From Atkinsonella hypoxylon (taxonomy: Eukaryota; Ascomycota; Sordariomycetes; Hypocreales; Clavicipitaceae), in NCBI GenBank assembly GCA_000729835.1, contig JFHB01000046.1, positions 111,797 to 175,796 on the forward strand: a stretch of 64,000 nucleotides of DNA, written 5' to 3'. Below the pieces are notes generated by a model, which worked only from the letters and a program-made list of their open reading frames with translations, was not told the origin of the DNA and did no database searches. Below, piece after piece: positions 43,915 to 55,128 of this stretch. Position 1 is the stretch's first letter, and each line of letters begins with the position of its first letter. The translations under genes and the position numbers were made by a program.

Positions 43915-46908
43915 ATGGCGGGAACCATTCATTTACTACCAAGCAGATTTCAGTCTCGTGAACCTTCGCTAGGTCGAAGGCCGAAGAGATCACTTAATCC
44001 AATAATAGAAGAAGATAGCGATGGTGGCCAGGTTCAGAATGCGGTGATGGACCAGCAAAGGAGACAAGTCGATACTTCGGATTTGAAGATTGAGGCCTGG
44101 TTATCGCCAATGAGCGATCATTTTCCCACGCCGAGGGGAATTCACTATCTTTCTGCTCCAGTCCTGCCGTCGTCGCCCTCGACGGTATCAGGGGACGGCA
44201 GCTCACCTACCACAACCTCTACAAATATGTGGAATCGAGCGAGCATCGCTACGGAGAACACTGAGTTTGAGGACTTGTACGATGTGTCGGAGGAGGAAGA
44301 TGACGAAGCCGTGTCAATATGCTACCAACAACCTTCAGTCCGAAGGGCTTCTCATGGCAGCGTCGCGAACCAACCGATATCCAAGCAGCCGACTCGCCTG
44401 GTCATTCCAGCTGACACAATCATTCGTCCTGACGAAGCTAGGTCTGCACGAGATGAGCTGAAGAAGATTACCACACCAGTGCCAATTACAATTACACCGT
44501 CTGCGAAAATTCCCATGTCACCGGCCCAAATCGATTTCATGGGAAAGCAGCAAGCTCTGGACATTCCTACAATTTCTGCGCCCCCCTCTCTCGATGGCAG
44601 TTTGTCATCCGAGCAACTCGCTGCAATGAGTGCGCCCCCTACCCCAGTAATTGGGAACGACGAGGTCAAGGTTGAGGAAAATTGGACTGGCGTTCATCTT
44701 CAGCCCGATGCCCTGGCGACTCTTCAGGCTCTCTCCGGTGGGGAAGACGACATTCATGAGCGTCCATCTCAAGTCATTGATATTTCCATGACGGCTTCTC
44801 AACCAGCAATCGAGATGCGTCAGCAACCACAACGTTTGATAACCAGCTTCGCTTCTCAAACAATCCAAGGCAGAATTTTCGCCCCCAGCCCGACTCGACA
44901 CTCGTTTGCCGGTCTGACTAGATTGGACATTCCATCTCCCAGCAACTTCTTCTCCAGGCTGTCGCCTAGAACCAGAAATGCTTGGCATCCTCCGACTCAA
45001 TCGCCTGCAGACGAGCCGCCGCCAACTTCCACTACCGCGGAGCAATTTTATCGATGCCCGTGGAACATTGATTCGTCCGCAGCACCAGTTCCCAAACGTC
45101 CCGATTCCACCGAGGGTTTCTATCGGATCGTCAATGTGCCTTCGGAGCCTGTTGAGCAGGTTGTTGAGATGCAAGATGGCGGCGAAGATGATCTCAGAGA
45201 CGGCATGCCCACAGCGAGGCCGACGGTTCAGCATCAGGATTCCAATGGTTCTGGAGATACTAGCAAGATGCCCACTTCTCCCGACGCTGACGAGGCACCA
45301 ACTGAGATCGTTGTCGATTATGACCCCGATTACATTCGAAAGCAGCAAAAGGAGGCTTTATCCAACTTGGCCCGCACCGAACTCTGGTTATTAGCCCAGC
45401 GAGCCTATCTTAAAGGAGTAGAAATTGATGGAGACAGCGATGCTCTCAAGACGATCGAGGAAATCCCCGATGATGAGGAAGAGGCTGAAGACCCGAAGGC
45501 TCAGACGGAAGTTGAGCAAAGTCTTGAAGTGAAGAAGAAGGTCGTGCGATTCTCCAATGTCATCCCGACCACACTGCTACCCAAACGCTTACCTTCAAAA
45601 CTTTTGCGCCAAGAGTCTGCCTATTACCGAGCATTCCAGGACTATGTCGTCCGCGCCCAGCTTCGAGATGTGTTCGTACAACAACTCTCGAGGTTCGAGG
45701 CACTTCAGGCACAGCGCACGGCGCTTCGCGGGGCCCATCGTAGCCAGCTTCTCGGCAAGTATCAGTTAAGTGTTGTTCCTCAGTCAGCCAAGAAGCGACT
45801 TAGTGCCAACGTAGCCCGCGGTGACCTTGTTCTCGTCGACGACCCTGAGAAGCTCCGCAAAGAAAAGGAGCACGAAGCCATGGACCAGATGACAATCTCA
45901 ACATGGCATGTTGCCGCACTCAAGTTCCTCAATGGCGGTCGACTCATATCGGCACCAGTTACGAAGAGACTAGCCCGGCTCTCCTACATGACACCCGGCA
46001 AAGATGGTGTCGCTCGCGATCGGACGAGAGTTCTTGATTTGGGTGGACAGTCCACGTGCGACTGGGCGTGGCACTGCGCTTTGCAATATCCCAACACCAA
46101 GATCTACACGGTCACTACCAAGGCCATCCGTCAATCGTCAAACTCCAACATCCGTGGCCCTCCTAATCATCGCCAAGTTGCTGTTGAGCGACTCACCAGA
46201 CTTCCGTTCGCGGACGACCAATTTGACTTGGTCTCTGCTCGTGAGCTTCACGGCATTCTCAAATTTGTGGGAGAGAATGGCGAAGATGAGTGGGAGAGCT
46301 GTTTGAGGGAATGCATGCGGGTTCTCAAGCCTGGTGGTTATCTCGAATTTTCCATAATGGACTCGGACATTATTAATGCCGGACCTCTCGGTCTGGCCAA
46401 GAGCGTTGAGTTTGGCTTCACGCTGAGAACGCTGGGCTATGATCCAAGTCCTTCCAAGCTGTGGATCGGTCGACTTGCACGTGCAGGATTTGACGACATT
46501 CGTCGTGCATGGATTTGCCTTCCCATGGGGGCCAAGCGCAAGATGAACATGCCTCCAACGCCACCCATGAAGGATAATGTCACTACCAAGAACGGCAACC
46601 TTTGTCATATTGAAGCCATGGTCATGGGCAGCAGCGACAATATTGCCAACGTCTGCAGCATTGTCGGAGGATGGAGTTGGGAGCGATGGCTCCTCCGATG
46701 CGAGATGGAGAAGGTAGCTGGAGAGATGCGACTTGTTGACACTATAACCACGGGAGCGGCGATGAAAGAGGCAGGAAAGAGTCTCGATGGAGTTCACGCG
46801 GTTGTGGAGGAGGGCAGAAACTGCAAAGCCGGGTTCCGAGTGCTCAACGGCTATGCGAGGAAGCCCAAACGGGACAGCAATGTGATCCAGATTGCATTGG
46901 CCAACTGA
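43915..46908 (+). CDS. large fungal protein with C-terminal SAM-dependent methyltransferase domain
   Basis: A single exon of 997 residues starts MAGTIHLLPSRFQS. The first about 640 residues are low complexity and predicted disordered, with charged stretches (EEIPDDEEEAEDPK) and no known domain. The C-terminal third is a class I methyltransferase: motif I VLDLGGQSTCDWAWHCA, a second strand TKIYTVTT, LPFADDQFDLVSARELHG, and ECMRVLKPGGYLEFSIMDSD before a fungal-specific lid with WERWLLRCEMEKV. This layout (long variable N-terminus plus UMTA-like methyltransferase) is common in ascomycetes and of unknown substrate. The Gly-rich loop is GGQ where most enzymes have GxG. No signal peptide or membrane segment is seen. 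A TTG-initiated extension of four residues exists but the ATG is preferred. Confidence 0.88.
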   Translation: MAGTIHLLPSRFQSREPSLGRRPKRSLNPIIEEDSDGGQVQNAVMDQQRRQVDTSDLKIEAWLSPMSDHFPTPRGIHYLSAPVLPSSPSTVSGDGSSPTTTSTNMWNRASIATENTEFEDLYDVSEEEDDEAVSICYQQPSVRRASHGSVANQPISKQPTRLVIPADTIIRPDEARSARDELKKITTPVPITITPSAKIPMSPAQIDFMGKQQALDIPTISAPPSLDGSLSSEQLAAMSAPPTPVIGNDEVKVEENWTGVHLQPDALATLQALSGGEDDIHERPSQVIDISMTASQPAIEMRQQPQRLITSFASQTIQGRIFAPSPTRHSFAGLTRLDIPSPSNFFSRLSPRTRNAWHPPTQSPADEPPPTSTTAEQFYRCPWNIDSSAAPVPKRPDSTEGFYRIVNVPSEPVEQVVEMQDGGEDDLRDGMPTARPTVQHQDSNGSGDTSKMPTSPDADEAPTEIVVDYDPDYIRKQQKEALSNLARTELWLLAQRAYLKGVEIDGDSDALKTIEEIPDDEEEAEDPKAQTEVEQSLEVKKKVVRFSNVIPTTLLPKRLPSKLLRQESAYYRAFQDYVVRAQLRDVFVQQLSRFEALQAQRTALRGAHRSQLLGKYQLSVVPQSAKKRLSANVARGDLVLVDDPEKLRKEKEHEAMDQMTISTWHVAALKFLNGGRLISAPVTKRLARLSYMTPGKDGVARDRTRVLDLGGQSTCDWAWHCALQYPNTKIYTVTTKAIRQSSNSNIRGPPNHRQVAVERLTRLPFADDQFDLVSARELHGILKFVGENGEDEWESCLRECMRVLKPGGYLEFSIMDSDIINAGPLGLAKSVEFGFTLRTLGYDPSPSKLWIGRLARAGFDDIRRAWICLPMGAKRKMNMPPTPPMKDNVTTKNGNLCHIEAMVMGSSDNIANVCSIVGGWSWERWLLRCEMEKVAGEMRLVDTITTGAAMKEAGKSLDGVHAVVEEGRNCKAGFRVLNGYARKPKRDSNVIQIALAN

Positions 46909-47512
46909 ATCACGTTCCATTATTGAGCAGTGGAAAACCAGGTGGGAAAAAAACAACTAAAAAACGGTTCCTTTTGTTGTTCTGGTCTTTGCACGCACAA
47001 TTCGCTAGTTGAATGTACGACGGGTAAAAATGGGGGCATTTGATTGGAAGCAGAATGATGGTAATGTGGCGCGGGACGTGGAAGAAGTCGCTGTGAAGAG
47101 CTCTCTAGGCCGTGCGTTCTCTGTTGACGGTACGAGAAATGATGCAATGTCTGATGTTTTCCTTGAATGCTATACCGTCTTGTACATAGATTTGTCAATT
47201 GAGCCCTGACAACAGGTTATGATGCGTGCGACGATCCATGGAGTGAAACAATCTATTGAAGCTGTACTCAAAGCCTGCGTCGTGTTTGTTTCGGTAGTTC
47301 ACAAGTATTACAGTGATGTCTTTCCGAGGATAAAATATTGAAGCGCTGAAGTGAAGCTGCAAGAAAAAAGAACAGAGAAATAAGGAAACTAAACTGGCCC
47401 GCTGCCACCGTTGACTTTATCACTCACCACATCGTGATTCGAGCACTTAAAGGTAATCAGAAAAAGCAAATCTAGCAAATAGAAACCAAACCCGATTTTT
47501 AAAAAAAGAAGC
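46909..47512. other. intergenic, nothing recognised
   Basis: This is the 3' flank of the methyltransferase gene and the 3' flank of tRNA-Leu. A T-run at 47500-47507 (minus strand) serves as the tRNA terminator. No gene is seen. Confidence 0.6.
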
Positions 47513-47630
47513 TGACAGAACGGGGATTCGAACCCCGGCCACTTTCGTGAACGGAACGCTCCTTTTCGGAGGTGAAAGTACATATCAATGCGCTTGAGAC
47601 CGTCGCCATAGACCACTCGGCCATTCTGCC
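47513..47630 (-). tRNA. tRNA-Leu(CAA) with intron
   Basis: The acceptor stem GGCAGAA/TTCTGTC pairs fully, with discriminator A at 47513. The D arm GCC/GGC, long variable arm (CAC-GAAA-GTG) and T arm CGGGG-TTCGAAT-CCCCG define a class II tRNA. The anticodon CAA is at 47596-47594 in loop CT-CAA-G. An intron of about 36 nt (47592-47557) follows position 37 and contains TTGA, able to pair with the anticodon, and a CTCC-GAAAA-GGAG hairpin. One T-T opposition closes the anticodon stem in this model, so the exact intron edges may shift by a base or two. A T7 terminator lies just downstream. Confidence 0.88.
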
Positions 47631-47888
47631 TTGAACGCTTTCCCCAACTCCGATTCTAATTCGCTAATAGTAGCTGACTGTGACAAGCCACATTGGAATA
47701 GGAGTAGATGGAGTCTGTCTGACCCGTTATTGCCTAGCCAGGTTAGCCTGCTCCGCTTATTTTGCCGTTATTCGCCAAAATTTCAGATCAGTCAGCAGCA
47801 GTCTCACACAGCTTTAGAGCTTTGCCCTGCCACTTCTGCGGAAACGACACAAACAACCGACTCACTCGATAACAGAAGCTTCTTCGTC

Positions 47889-48899
47889 ATGTCTGGGCAG
47901 AACAACTGGCAAGAAGAGGCGATGCGCCGTCTGCGCCAGATGCAGACTGGTAGTGGCTACGGCGGGCGACGTGGTGGCGGTCCGCCTCAGCTTCCTCGCG
48001 GAAGTGCGGGTGCCCTCGTCGGAAGTGTTCTGCTCCTAGGTGGTGGATGGTTGTTGTCGAATTCGCTGTTCAACGTGGACGGTGGTCACCGTGCTATCAA
48101 ATACAGGAGAGTGAGTGGTGTGAGCAAGGAGATTTACAACGAAGGCACGCACATCAACATCCCGTGGTTTGAAACGCCCATCATCTACGACGTGCGAGCC
48201 AAGCCTCGGAACGTCGCCTCCTTGACGGGAACCAAGGACTTGCAAATGGTCAACATAACCTGCCGTGTTCTTTCGCGACCACAGGTCGAGGCGCTGCCGC
48301 AGATCCACAGAACCTTGGGCGCGGACTACGACGAGCGTGTTCTGCCTTCGATTGTCAACGAGGTGTTGAAGAGCGTGGTGGCTCAATTCAATGCCAGTCA
48401 GCTGATTACGCAGCGAGAGATGGTGGCTAAGCTTGTGAGGGACAACCTGGCCCGCCGAGCTGCTCGTTTCAACATTCTGTTGGACGACGTTTCCCTTACG
48501 GTATGGTTCTCTGTCGACGTGTCCCCCTTGTGTCTATTCCAATAGCAGGACATGGCTAACGGCGCTTGATGGCGACAGCACCTCAATTTCTCTCCCGAAT
48601 TCACTGCCGCCGTAGAGGCCAAACAAGTCGCTCAGCAAGAAGCTCAGCGAGCCGCCTTTGTCGTTGACAAGGCGAGACAGGAGAAGGAGGCCATGGTTGT
48701 CAAGGCACAGGGTGAAGCGCGTTCCGCCGAGCTCATTGGAGAGGCGATCAAGAAGAGCAAGGCCTACGTCGAACTCAAGAAGATTGAGAATGCTCGCCTC
48801 ATTGCCCAGCAGCTGCAGGAGTCGGGGTCGAAGAACCGATTGATGTTGGATTCAGACGGCCTAGGCTTGAATGTGTTTGAGGGTGTGGTGGATAAATAA
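47889..48899 (+). CDS. PHB2: prohibitin-2, mitochondrial
   Basis: Exons 47889-48500 and 48579-48899 join across a 78-nt intron and give 310 residues, the normal length. A Gly/Arg-rich N-terminus (GRRGGGPPQLPRG) precedes the membrane anchor (GALVGSVLLLGGGWLL). The SPFH domain follows: NVDGGHRAIKYRRVSGV, EGTHINIPWFETPIIYDVRAKPR, LGADYDERVLPSIVNEVLK and REMVAKLVRDNLARRAARFN. The C-terminal coiled coil reads VEAKQVAQQEAQRAAFVVDKA and ends LGLNVFEGVVDK. Prohibitin 1 and 2 form ring complexes in the inner membrane that protect membrane proteins and cristae. The intron follows DDVSLT, just before HLNFSPEF. Confidence 0.95.
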
Positions 48900-50229
48900 A
48901 GATGATGCGATGAATAAAGGGTCCAGTAGCTGGGTGCAAAAGCAGAAAGGGGGACTTGCCGCGCTTTGAGGCTACAAGATATGGAGATGGGCCAGGTTAG
49001 GAGGAATTGTCAGCAAATATCTCCACTGAATGTCGTCACTGACGGAATTTGTACTATAGTTTATATCCTGACGGAGTAGGCTACTACTTCGTCTTGTGCC
49101 TGCGGGACTAGTGTGCATCACAGCAATGCTGAACAAGTTTTTGAACATTTTGAAAAAGACTAGAATAATCATTCGCATTTATATTGCTCTTGCTGGCCAT
49201 GATTCACCGTCTGGTCTCTTTTCTTGAAACCATGCCGCTGTAGTGAAGAAAAGAGGATCGACGTCAAGCTGCGGGACCAAAGAGGCCTCAATTCTCGGCT
49301 TTGCAACCCACGCGATACCCAATCTATTGAGAACCTCGACGAGAACCATTGCCATCATAGCACACCGCTGCACCGTCACACCGAGTCAAAGCCTCAGCCT
49401 TCCACTCTTGCGACCGCGAGGTGGTACGAGGGTGCATCCAGCCAGCAACATATGTACCCTTTGGGTAAAAGCCGGACAAATAACGCCAGTGTCGACTATT
49501 TACATTTCCTTTCGCAGTACTGATGTAGCTTAGCGACTGTCAAGCTTTTGATGCATTTATCGGGACAGGCTTGGTTTGAGAAACCGAGGATACTTGAGAT
49601 GTGGGCTGACTTGTACAACTTGCAACTCTCACGTCCGATACTGCTTTGCTATCCGGCAAATTAAACTCAGCGTCACTCTGATTACAGATATACGGAGTTC
49701 CTGCTCCGTATTACGCATGTAACCATTACAACGCGCGTCGCATGCTGGCCACAATAAGACTGCAAAAAAAAAAAAAATAAGTCCGATTGGGGCCGGCGGC
49801 GGCTGTGTTGGGATCCACCCCGCGGCATCGATTGCCTAATTGGGATGAATTGATGTGCCACTCTACGGGATACGGAGTGACATCTCCTTCGACAACTTGA
49901 GAGTGACGTGACTGTAAGTCAAAAGGCAGAAGTGCAGTATCGTTGCTGATAAGCGTGCCAAGTTTTTGCTTTCGACAAACGTGGCCCATGGCGCTGGTCT
50001 GACTTCTCAAGATGATCTGTAAGCAGAAACCTAAGGCGATGTCTTCCCATGTCTAGCTGAGCCAGCGTACGGCCCATCTGCAAAGCATCACACAGAATTT
50101 CCAATGGAAATCCGATGCCACCAGCTGGATCTTTTTTTTTTTTTTTTGAGCCAAGGTAAACTATATACGACTACACCTAGCAAAAGGAAACGAGACAAGG
50201 AGGTCGACTCTCTCAAGGTCGGGGCAATC
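48900..50229. other. intergenic, mostly unrecognised
   Basis: About 1.3 kb lies between PHB2 and the hydrolase pseudogene. A minus-strand frame around 49379-49179 looks mildly protein-like but has no ATG-led gene model, splice partner or known motif. Runs of A (49763-49776) and T (50131-50146) are present. I call no gene. Confidence 0.5.
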
Positions 50230-51920
50230 ATGCGTCTCTTCTCAGCGTCGCTGGCAGTATGCATTTTGGCATTGGACGTTAACTATCCACGCCAGTGCTT
50301 TATCGGTCGGGGATAGAAACTGCGGTATCAAGTGGACTCCGTGCAAAGTTGGAAACACAACGATCCCCATGGAATGCGGGAGCTTAATCGTACCACTTGA
50401 CGACTACACGGACAACAAGAGCAACCAGACGCTCTGTCTGCAGCTGCAAAGAGCACCGGCCAAGAAAGTGACCAAGGACAACAAAAGCATCTTGCTCAAC
50501 TTTGGAAGTCCCGGCGCCGATGGCATTGGGAATTTTGTATACTTTGCGGAGAGAATGCAAGCGTGCGTGTTCACGCCACGTTAAATCACTTCTGGTTTCC
50601 TACCTTTTGAAGAATGATATCCTAACTTTGTATCTATAGCGCAACTGGCGGGGGTCACCATCTGATCGATCTAGTCCCTCGGTGAGTGAAAATTGTGTCA
50701 TCGTCAATGGCGGACATCTCTGGCTCATGCGCAAAGCAGCGGAACCAACGAGACACTTCCCTTCTCTTGCTTCTCCAATGACTTGCTTCGAACCGCGTTC
50801 CAGTCCCAGGATCTTGCCTGCAATGCCTCCAAAGTTGCCCTCTCATATGTCTGGGCGAAGGCTAGCCTCTTCGACGCCGGGTGTCAGGCCAACAGCAACA
50901 AGACGGGAAATCTCATCGGGACAGCTTCTGTCGCCCGCGATCTGATGCGAGTCGTGGATGCACTCGGAGAAGATGGCATGCTGCGATTCTGGGGCGTTTC
51001 CTACGGGACAATGCTGGGAGCGACAACGGTGGCTATGTTTCCCTATAGAGTTGACAAGGCTATTCTTGACGGTGTTGTCAATCCGTTCGAACACTACAAT
51101 AAAGAGGTGGTGTTTTTCTCCATTACTAGCCTGCGCTGAGACAAAGCACTCACATTAGATAGAGAAACTGAATTATTCAGACACAGACGCCACGTTCCAG
51201 TGATTCATCAAGAGATGCGTTGCCAATCCCAAAGTCTGTCCCTTGGCGAAGGTTTAAACGGCTGACGAGCTCGAGGATCCCTTTACAATCTGTTTCAAAG
51301 GCTCAAGTCTGAGCCTATTGCCATTTCCAACCCAAGCGTCCCGAGGGGCGGCATCATAATCGACTACAGTTACATTTCGGGCTCGATCTTCCGCCAGCTC
51401 TACTTCCCGACCACCTGGCCTTCTATGGCAAAGTGTCTCGGAGCCGTCATGTCCGGGAATAAGGCAGATCTCGCTCTTCTAACCTGCCTTCCCGGGGGAG
51501 CTACAAGTTCGGCCGGCGGTGTCACGACCATCAAGCGTAGCGAAACGATCGTTCGATCTGACGGAAGAAGCACTTTCTGCCATCAAATGCAGCGATATCC
51601 GAGTTCACACAGTAACTTGGCGACTTCAACGTGAAGTCCAGGAATCCCCTGCTCGTCATCGGAAACACATATGATCCATTGACGCCGTTGGCTTCCGCTT
51701 GGAATGTGTCTGCCACTTTCAAGGGCAGTGTAATTTGCAACATAATGCATACGGGCATGATAGCTTGATGCAGGCCTCGTTGTGCATAACCAGGGCTATT
51801 CGGGCGTATTTCGTTAACGGAACGCTGCCTGAAAGAGAGACAAAGTGCGATGTCAAGATTCCACTGTTCTCGAGAGAAGATGGGTGGCAGGAGGTTATTG
51901 AACAGCTAGAAACTTCATGA
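50230..51920 (+). pseudogene. decayed secreted alpha/beta hydrolase (TAP-like C-terminal family)
   Basis: The remains of a single hydrolase can be followed in order across about 1.7 kb, but not in one frame. A signal-peptide start at 50230 (MRLFSASLAVCILA) shifts frame by about 50290 into NCGIKWTPCKV, PMECGSLIVPLDDY and NFGSPGADGIGNFV. After two plausible introns comes PFSCFSNDLLRTAFQ and the nucleophile elbow FWGVSYGTMLGA. Downstream, around 51180-51250, the frame has in-frame TGA and TAA codons; IIIDYSYISGSIFRQLYFPTTW is in another frame, as are LLVIGNTYDPLTPL (about 51653) and HDSLMQASLCITRAIRAYFVNGTLP (after about 51730). Family tails of this kind belong to secreted TAP-like hydrolases or peptidases. 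Several independent lesions make a functional product very unlikely. Confidence 0.82.
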
Positions 51921-52367
51921 GTGTTTCGACATTTAGGTGACTTGTCACGATTGTCTGTCAAGGCGTTGATTATAGCACAACATGGAGCTTGGGAATTACT
52001 TGATTAGATTCGAGTTGATATCCGTCAGTTCTACGTGATATATAGGCTCACCCTATGTATCAAACTGAGGATGGGAGCTGATCGACATGTACTATTTATT
52101 GTGCAGGGTGGTTGTGATCGGGTGACTGCGACGAGAATTTCGATGAAGTAGAAATACTGGGATTGATGGACTAGTATATTTGTATGTCAAGATCTCGTGA
52201 TAAAAGTGCACCTGTGTTTTATTATAGTTACCGGAACCCATGGCAGCTGCCAATTCCCCCACCACAGCTGCGTGCGGCCCCGCATAAACTGACGCACCTT
52301 CCACCCGTCACCAATTCCGCCAACCTCAACAGCATCTCATATCCCACACGAGAACCATTCTGCCAAG
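51921..52367. other. intergenic, RUB1 promoter
   Basis: This lies between the hydrolase pseudogene and RUB1. No coding or repeat content is recognised. Confidence 0.6.
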
Positions 52368-52794
52368 ATGTTAATCAAGTAAGGCCCCGTCACTTCATTG
52401 ATGCACGTCTCGCATGAACCTCAGTGGCTAACCACTAAGTAGAGTGCGAACCCTCACGGGGAAGGAGATCGAGCTCGACATCGAAAGCGACTACAAAGTG
52501 CGGCCGCCACGACCACAATCCCCCCCTGCCTGCCCCTCCTCACCACGATCCAATGCTGACTTGACCACAACAAAGGTCTCTCAAATCAAGGAAAAGGTCG
52601 AAGAGAAAGAGGGCATACCCCCAGTTCAGCAGCGTCTCATTTACGGCGGAAAGCAAATGTGAGGAAATAAACAAAGACTAAAGGAGTAATTGATGACTGA
52701 CCTGGGTAGGGCTGACGATAAAACGGCAGCGGACTACGGTCTCGTGGCGGGCGATACACTACATCTGGTTCTTGCGCTGAGAGGCGGGTTTTGA
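52368..52794 (+). CDS. RUB1: NEDD8/Rub1 ubiquitin-like modifier precursor
   Basis: Four small exons (52368-52378, 52443-52497, 52576-52658, 52710-52794) give 77 residues. The protein reads MLIKVRTLTGKEIELDIE, SQIKEKVEEKEGIPP, QQRLIYGGKQMADDKTA and ADYGLVAGDTLHLVLALRGGF. The Ala at the position before the terminal Arg-Gly-Gly (LALRGG) distinguishes NEDD8 from ubiquitin, which has Arg there. The single residue Phe after Gly-Gly would be removed by a processing protease before conjugation. Rub1/NEDD8 modifies cullins and activates cullin-RING ubiquitin ligases. The first coding exon is 11 nt; each intron is 51-78 nt with a GT-AG border. Confidence 0.96.
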
Positions 52795-53382
52795 ATGAAG
52801 CGGATGCCGGGCAAATGAGCAGATGAGTGGGAACTATGCTTTGTTGAACGGGACGTCCTAGAAAATTGGCATGTTCAACCTGATTTTTACGCGTCGGCGG
52901 TTTTGGCTGACGGGTGCTTGGCCAATAGCGCTTACATGTTTATTGAGCGCAGGAACAACGATCACGATCGACTGACAGAAAAAAGCATATGAACACGAGA
53001 TATTACACCCAATAGAAGACGGAACGAAGGATTGGAGCCACGCTAGTTTGTATTGAGCAGACATTAAATGTTCAATGTTGTTGAGCGTCACATTGCATGA
53101 CGGAATGAGATATCCAAACCAAGATCCCACCCCACTTTCCAATCATTTGCACCAAAGTCAAAACTGTCGCTTATAGAGAAAGCACTCCATACACCTCTGA
53201 GATTGTGCATTAACATTTTTATTCCACCATTTTTCAAAACGCCTTTAATACAAGAATGAAATGCCGATCCCGTCAAAGAGTATTGTGCCCGTCAAGATTT
53301 ATAGTACCGAAAAATGCGTCACGTTGTAAGTAAAGGTCAAAGGGGGGTTATGTCATGTCGACAAAAGAAGTCGTGTCGGTGG
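52795..53382. other. convergent 3' region RUB1/ELA1
   Basis: About 0.6 kb of 3' flanks of two converging genes. No gene or repeat is recognised. Confidence 0.6.
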
Positions 53383-54639
53383 TCAGCCAATTCGTTTTTT
53401 TGGCCGCCTCATGAAAATGTCCACTGCCTTGCGTTTTCGCGGCATGCTTTCTGAAGAAGGTGGTGGTAGTGATTCGGGAGGGGGGGATGACGACGGGCCC
53501 CTGGTAGCTGGTGGAGGAGGACATGCTGGAGCGCGAGGGAGTGACTTTGTGCCCTTGTCCGGCTCGACCTGTGGAGGTGGTTTGGCTGATTCTGGTTTAC
53601 TTGGCGGTGGGCTGGACCGCAACGGTTTGGCTTGTACCTTTGCTGCAGAGCCTCTGAATTTGTTGGAAAGGAGTCCGGCACCTCGCTTCACCGGGCTGGA
53701 CCCAGCGGCTGGTTTCGGGGTTCTTGATGTCGAGGACGTCGCCGAATGTGGCGATGCTGCTTGGGGCGACTTGGGGTTGTTTTTGAGGAGCGAAGCGTGG
53801 GCTGCTTGCAGGATAGGCTTGCAGGCAGGCTTGGACGGTGCCTGAGGCATATCGACACCAAACATGTCGTCCATATCATCCTCGTCTGAATCGGAGATAA
53901 AGGTGGCCCGCTCCTCATGCTCTGCTACGGCAGATGGTGGTTCTGGTGACATGACCGTCGATCGATACTGCGGCTGTGCGGCCCGTCGATAGTCATTGAC
54001 CATGGCCGCAGGTGCTTTTTGAAGCCGAGGTTGCCTTGTCGGCGCGCGGATGGGTCGCGACAATGAGCTGTGTATGGTTGCAATCTCCTTGACTTCGCGG
54101 CGCACTTTCCGCATGACGCTTGCTCCGTTAATAGTTTTGGTTCGACTTCCAGCGTTGAACGTGAAAGAGCCGGATTGTACGTCGCGATGTCCGCTGTACA
54201 GCTTCTTGCCGCCTCCAAGCCTGACAGACTTGGGCAGAAGCTTGCGCTCAATGATACGACTCGTGTTGTTCTCCTTGTCTTGCTTAAGACCCGCCAGCGC
54301 ATTTTTGAGCTTGTTCTCGCTATCTTCAATGGCCGTGTCGTGGTCCTTTTTATATTTCCCCCAGACCCGATACCACTTATCGGGATTCTGCGGCTTGTAA
54401 GCCTTGGCCTTATACTCAAGAGGGAAATCCTTCTCGATGAGCCTGAGCCATATCTCGCCGGTAGCGCCCTGGATCTGCGGCGAGTTCAATTCAATTTGCC
54501 GGAGTTGCTGCGCGTTCTCGATCTTCAGGAGGATGTGACGTATAGCCTCGTAGGGAAGATAATCGCCGACGCTTTCTAGCCCTTTGAGGTTCTTGAGGCA
54601 GGTTGCGGTTGCGAGGTCGAGCAAAGACTTGACCGGCAT
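53383..54639 (-). CDS. ELA1: elongin A (SIII subunit A)-like protein
   Basis: A single exon of 418 residues starts MPVKSLLDLATATCLKNLKG. The N-terminal 110 residues form the elongin-A domain: SVGDYLPYEAIRHILLKIENAQQLRQIE is an F-box/BC-box-like helix pair, then PQIQGATGEIWLRLIEKDFPLEY and PDKWYRVWGKYKKDHD. A charged helix (ENKLKNALAGLKQDKEN) and a Pro/Ser-rich disordered tail follow, ending MRRPKKRIG. In yeast Ela1 works with Elc1 and Cul3 to ubiquitinate stalled Pol II; elongin A also stimulates elongation in animals. The frame stays open 35 codons upstream, but the ATG at 54639 fits the family. Confidence 0.9.
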   Translation of the reverse strand: MPVKSLLDLATATCLKNLKGLESVGDYLPYEAIRHILLKIENAQQLRQIELNSPQIQGATGEIWLRLIEKDFPLEYKAKAYKPQNPDKWYRVWGKYKKDHDTAIEDSENKLKNALAGLKQDKENNTSRIIERKLLPKSVRLGGGKKLYSGHRDVQSGSFTFNAGSRTKTINGASVMRKVRREVKEIATIHSSLSRPIRAPTRQPRLQKAPAAMVNDYRRAAQPQYRSTVMSPEPPSAVAEHEERATFISDSDEDDMDDMFGVDMPQAPSKPACKPILQAAHASLLKNNPKSPQAASPHSATSSTSRTPKPAAGSSPVKRGAGLLSNKFRGSAAKVQAKPLRSSPPPSKPESAKPPPQVEPDKGTKSLPRAPACPPPPATRGPSSSPPPESLPPPSSESMPRKRKAVDIFMRRPKKRIG

Positions 54640-55128
54640 CTTCGCGTAATGTAAGGGATACCGCAGTGTATCTGCGAAGAAGGCTTTGTTGCGGTTATGA
54701 CGGTTTCGTGAGGATCGCAATAGATGAAGATGAGGAACTTGCAACCTTTTCCGCGGTCATGCTTGATAGTGGAAGGTCGGGAGAAGCAAAGAGGTGTTGA
54801 AATGAGTGGACTGTAAGTATTTATACTGCAAGCCAGAGGAGGCTCTGCGTATGACACAGAGATATACTTTGGACATGGACGTGTGTTGAAACGTTGTGCT
54901 GCAGGAAGAAAAGTTAATGTGGTGGCCGACGGGCGGAGGGAACTAACAGGTTGACGTTCTGACCAGGCTGCTTCCTACCAGGTATATACGTGGTCGGGCC
55001 GGCAAGGACGGGTCGCTTTGGGGCCGGCTACCGGGGTCTAGGAGGGGTGTACAGTGCGTGTACTGTAAATGATGAAGGGAATGATTGGATGGAAGAATAA
55101 CAGGTCCGTAGATAAGTGCTGAGATGAA

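Noticed and set aside
46138..46956. 272-codon antisense frame over the methyltransferase C-terminus
   Set aside because: It is antisense to a clearly conserved domain; no independent support.
49179..49379. Mildly protein-like minus-strand frame downstream of PHB2
   Set aside because: It begins at a non-ATG codon, has no family resemblance and no linked exon; chance cannot be excluded.
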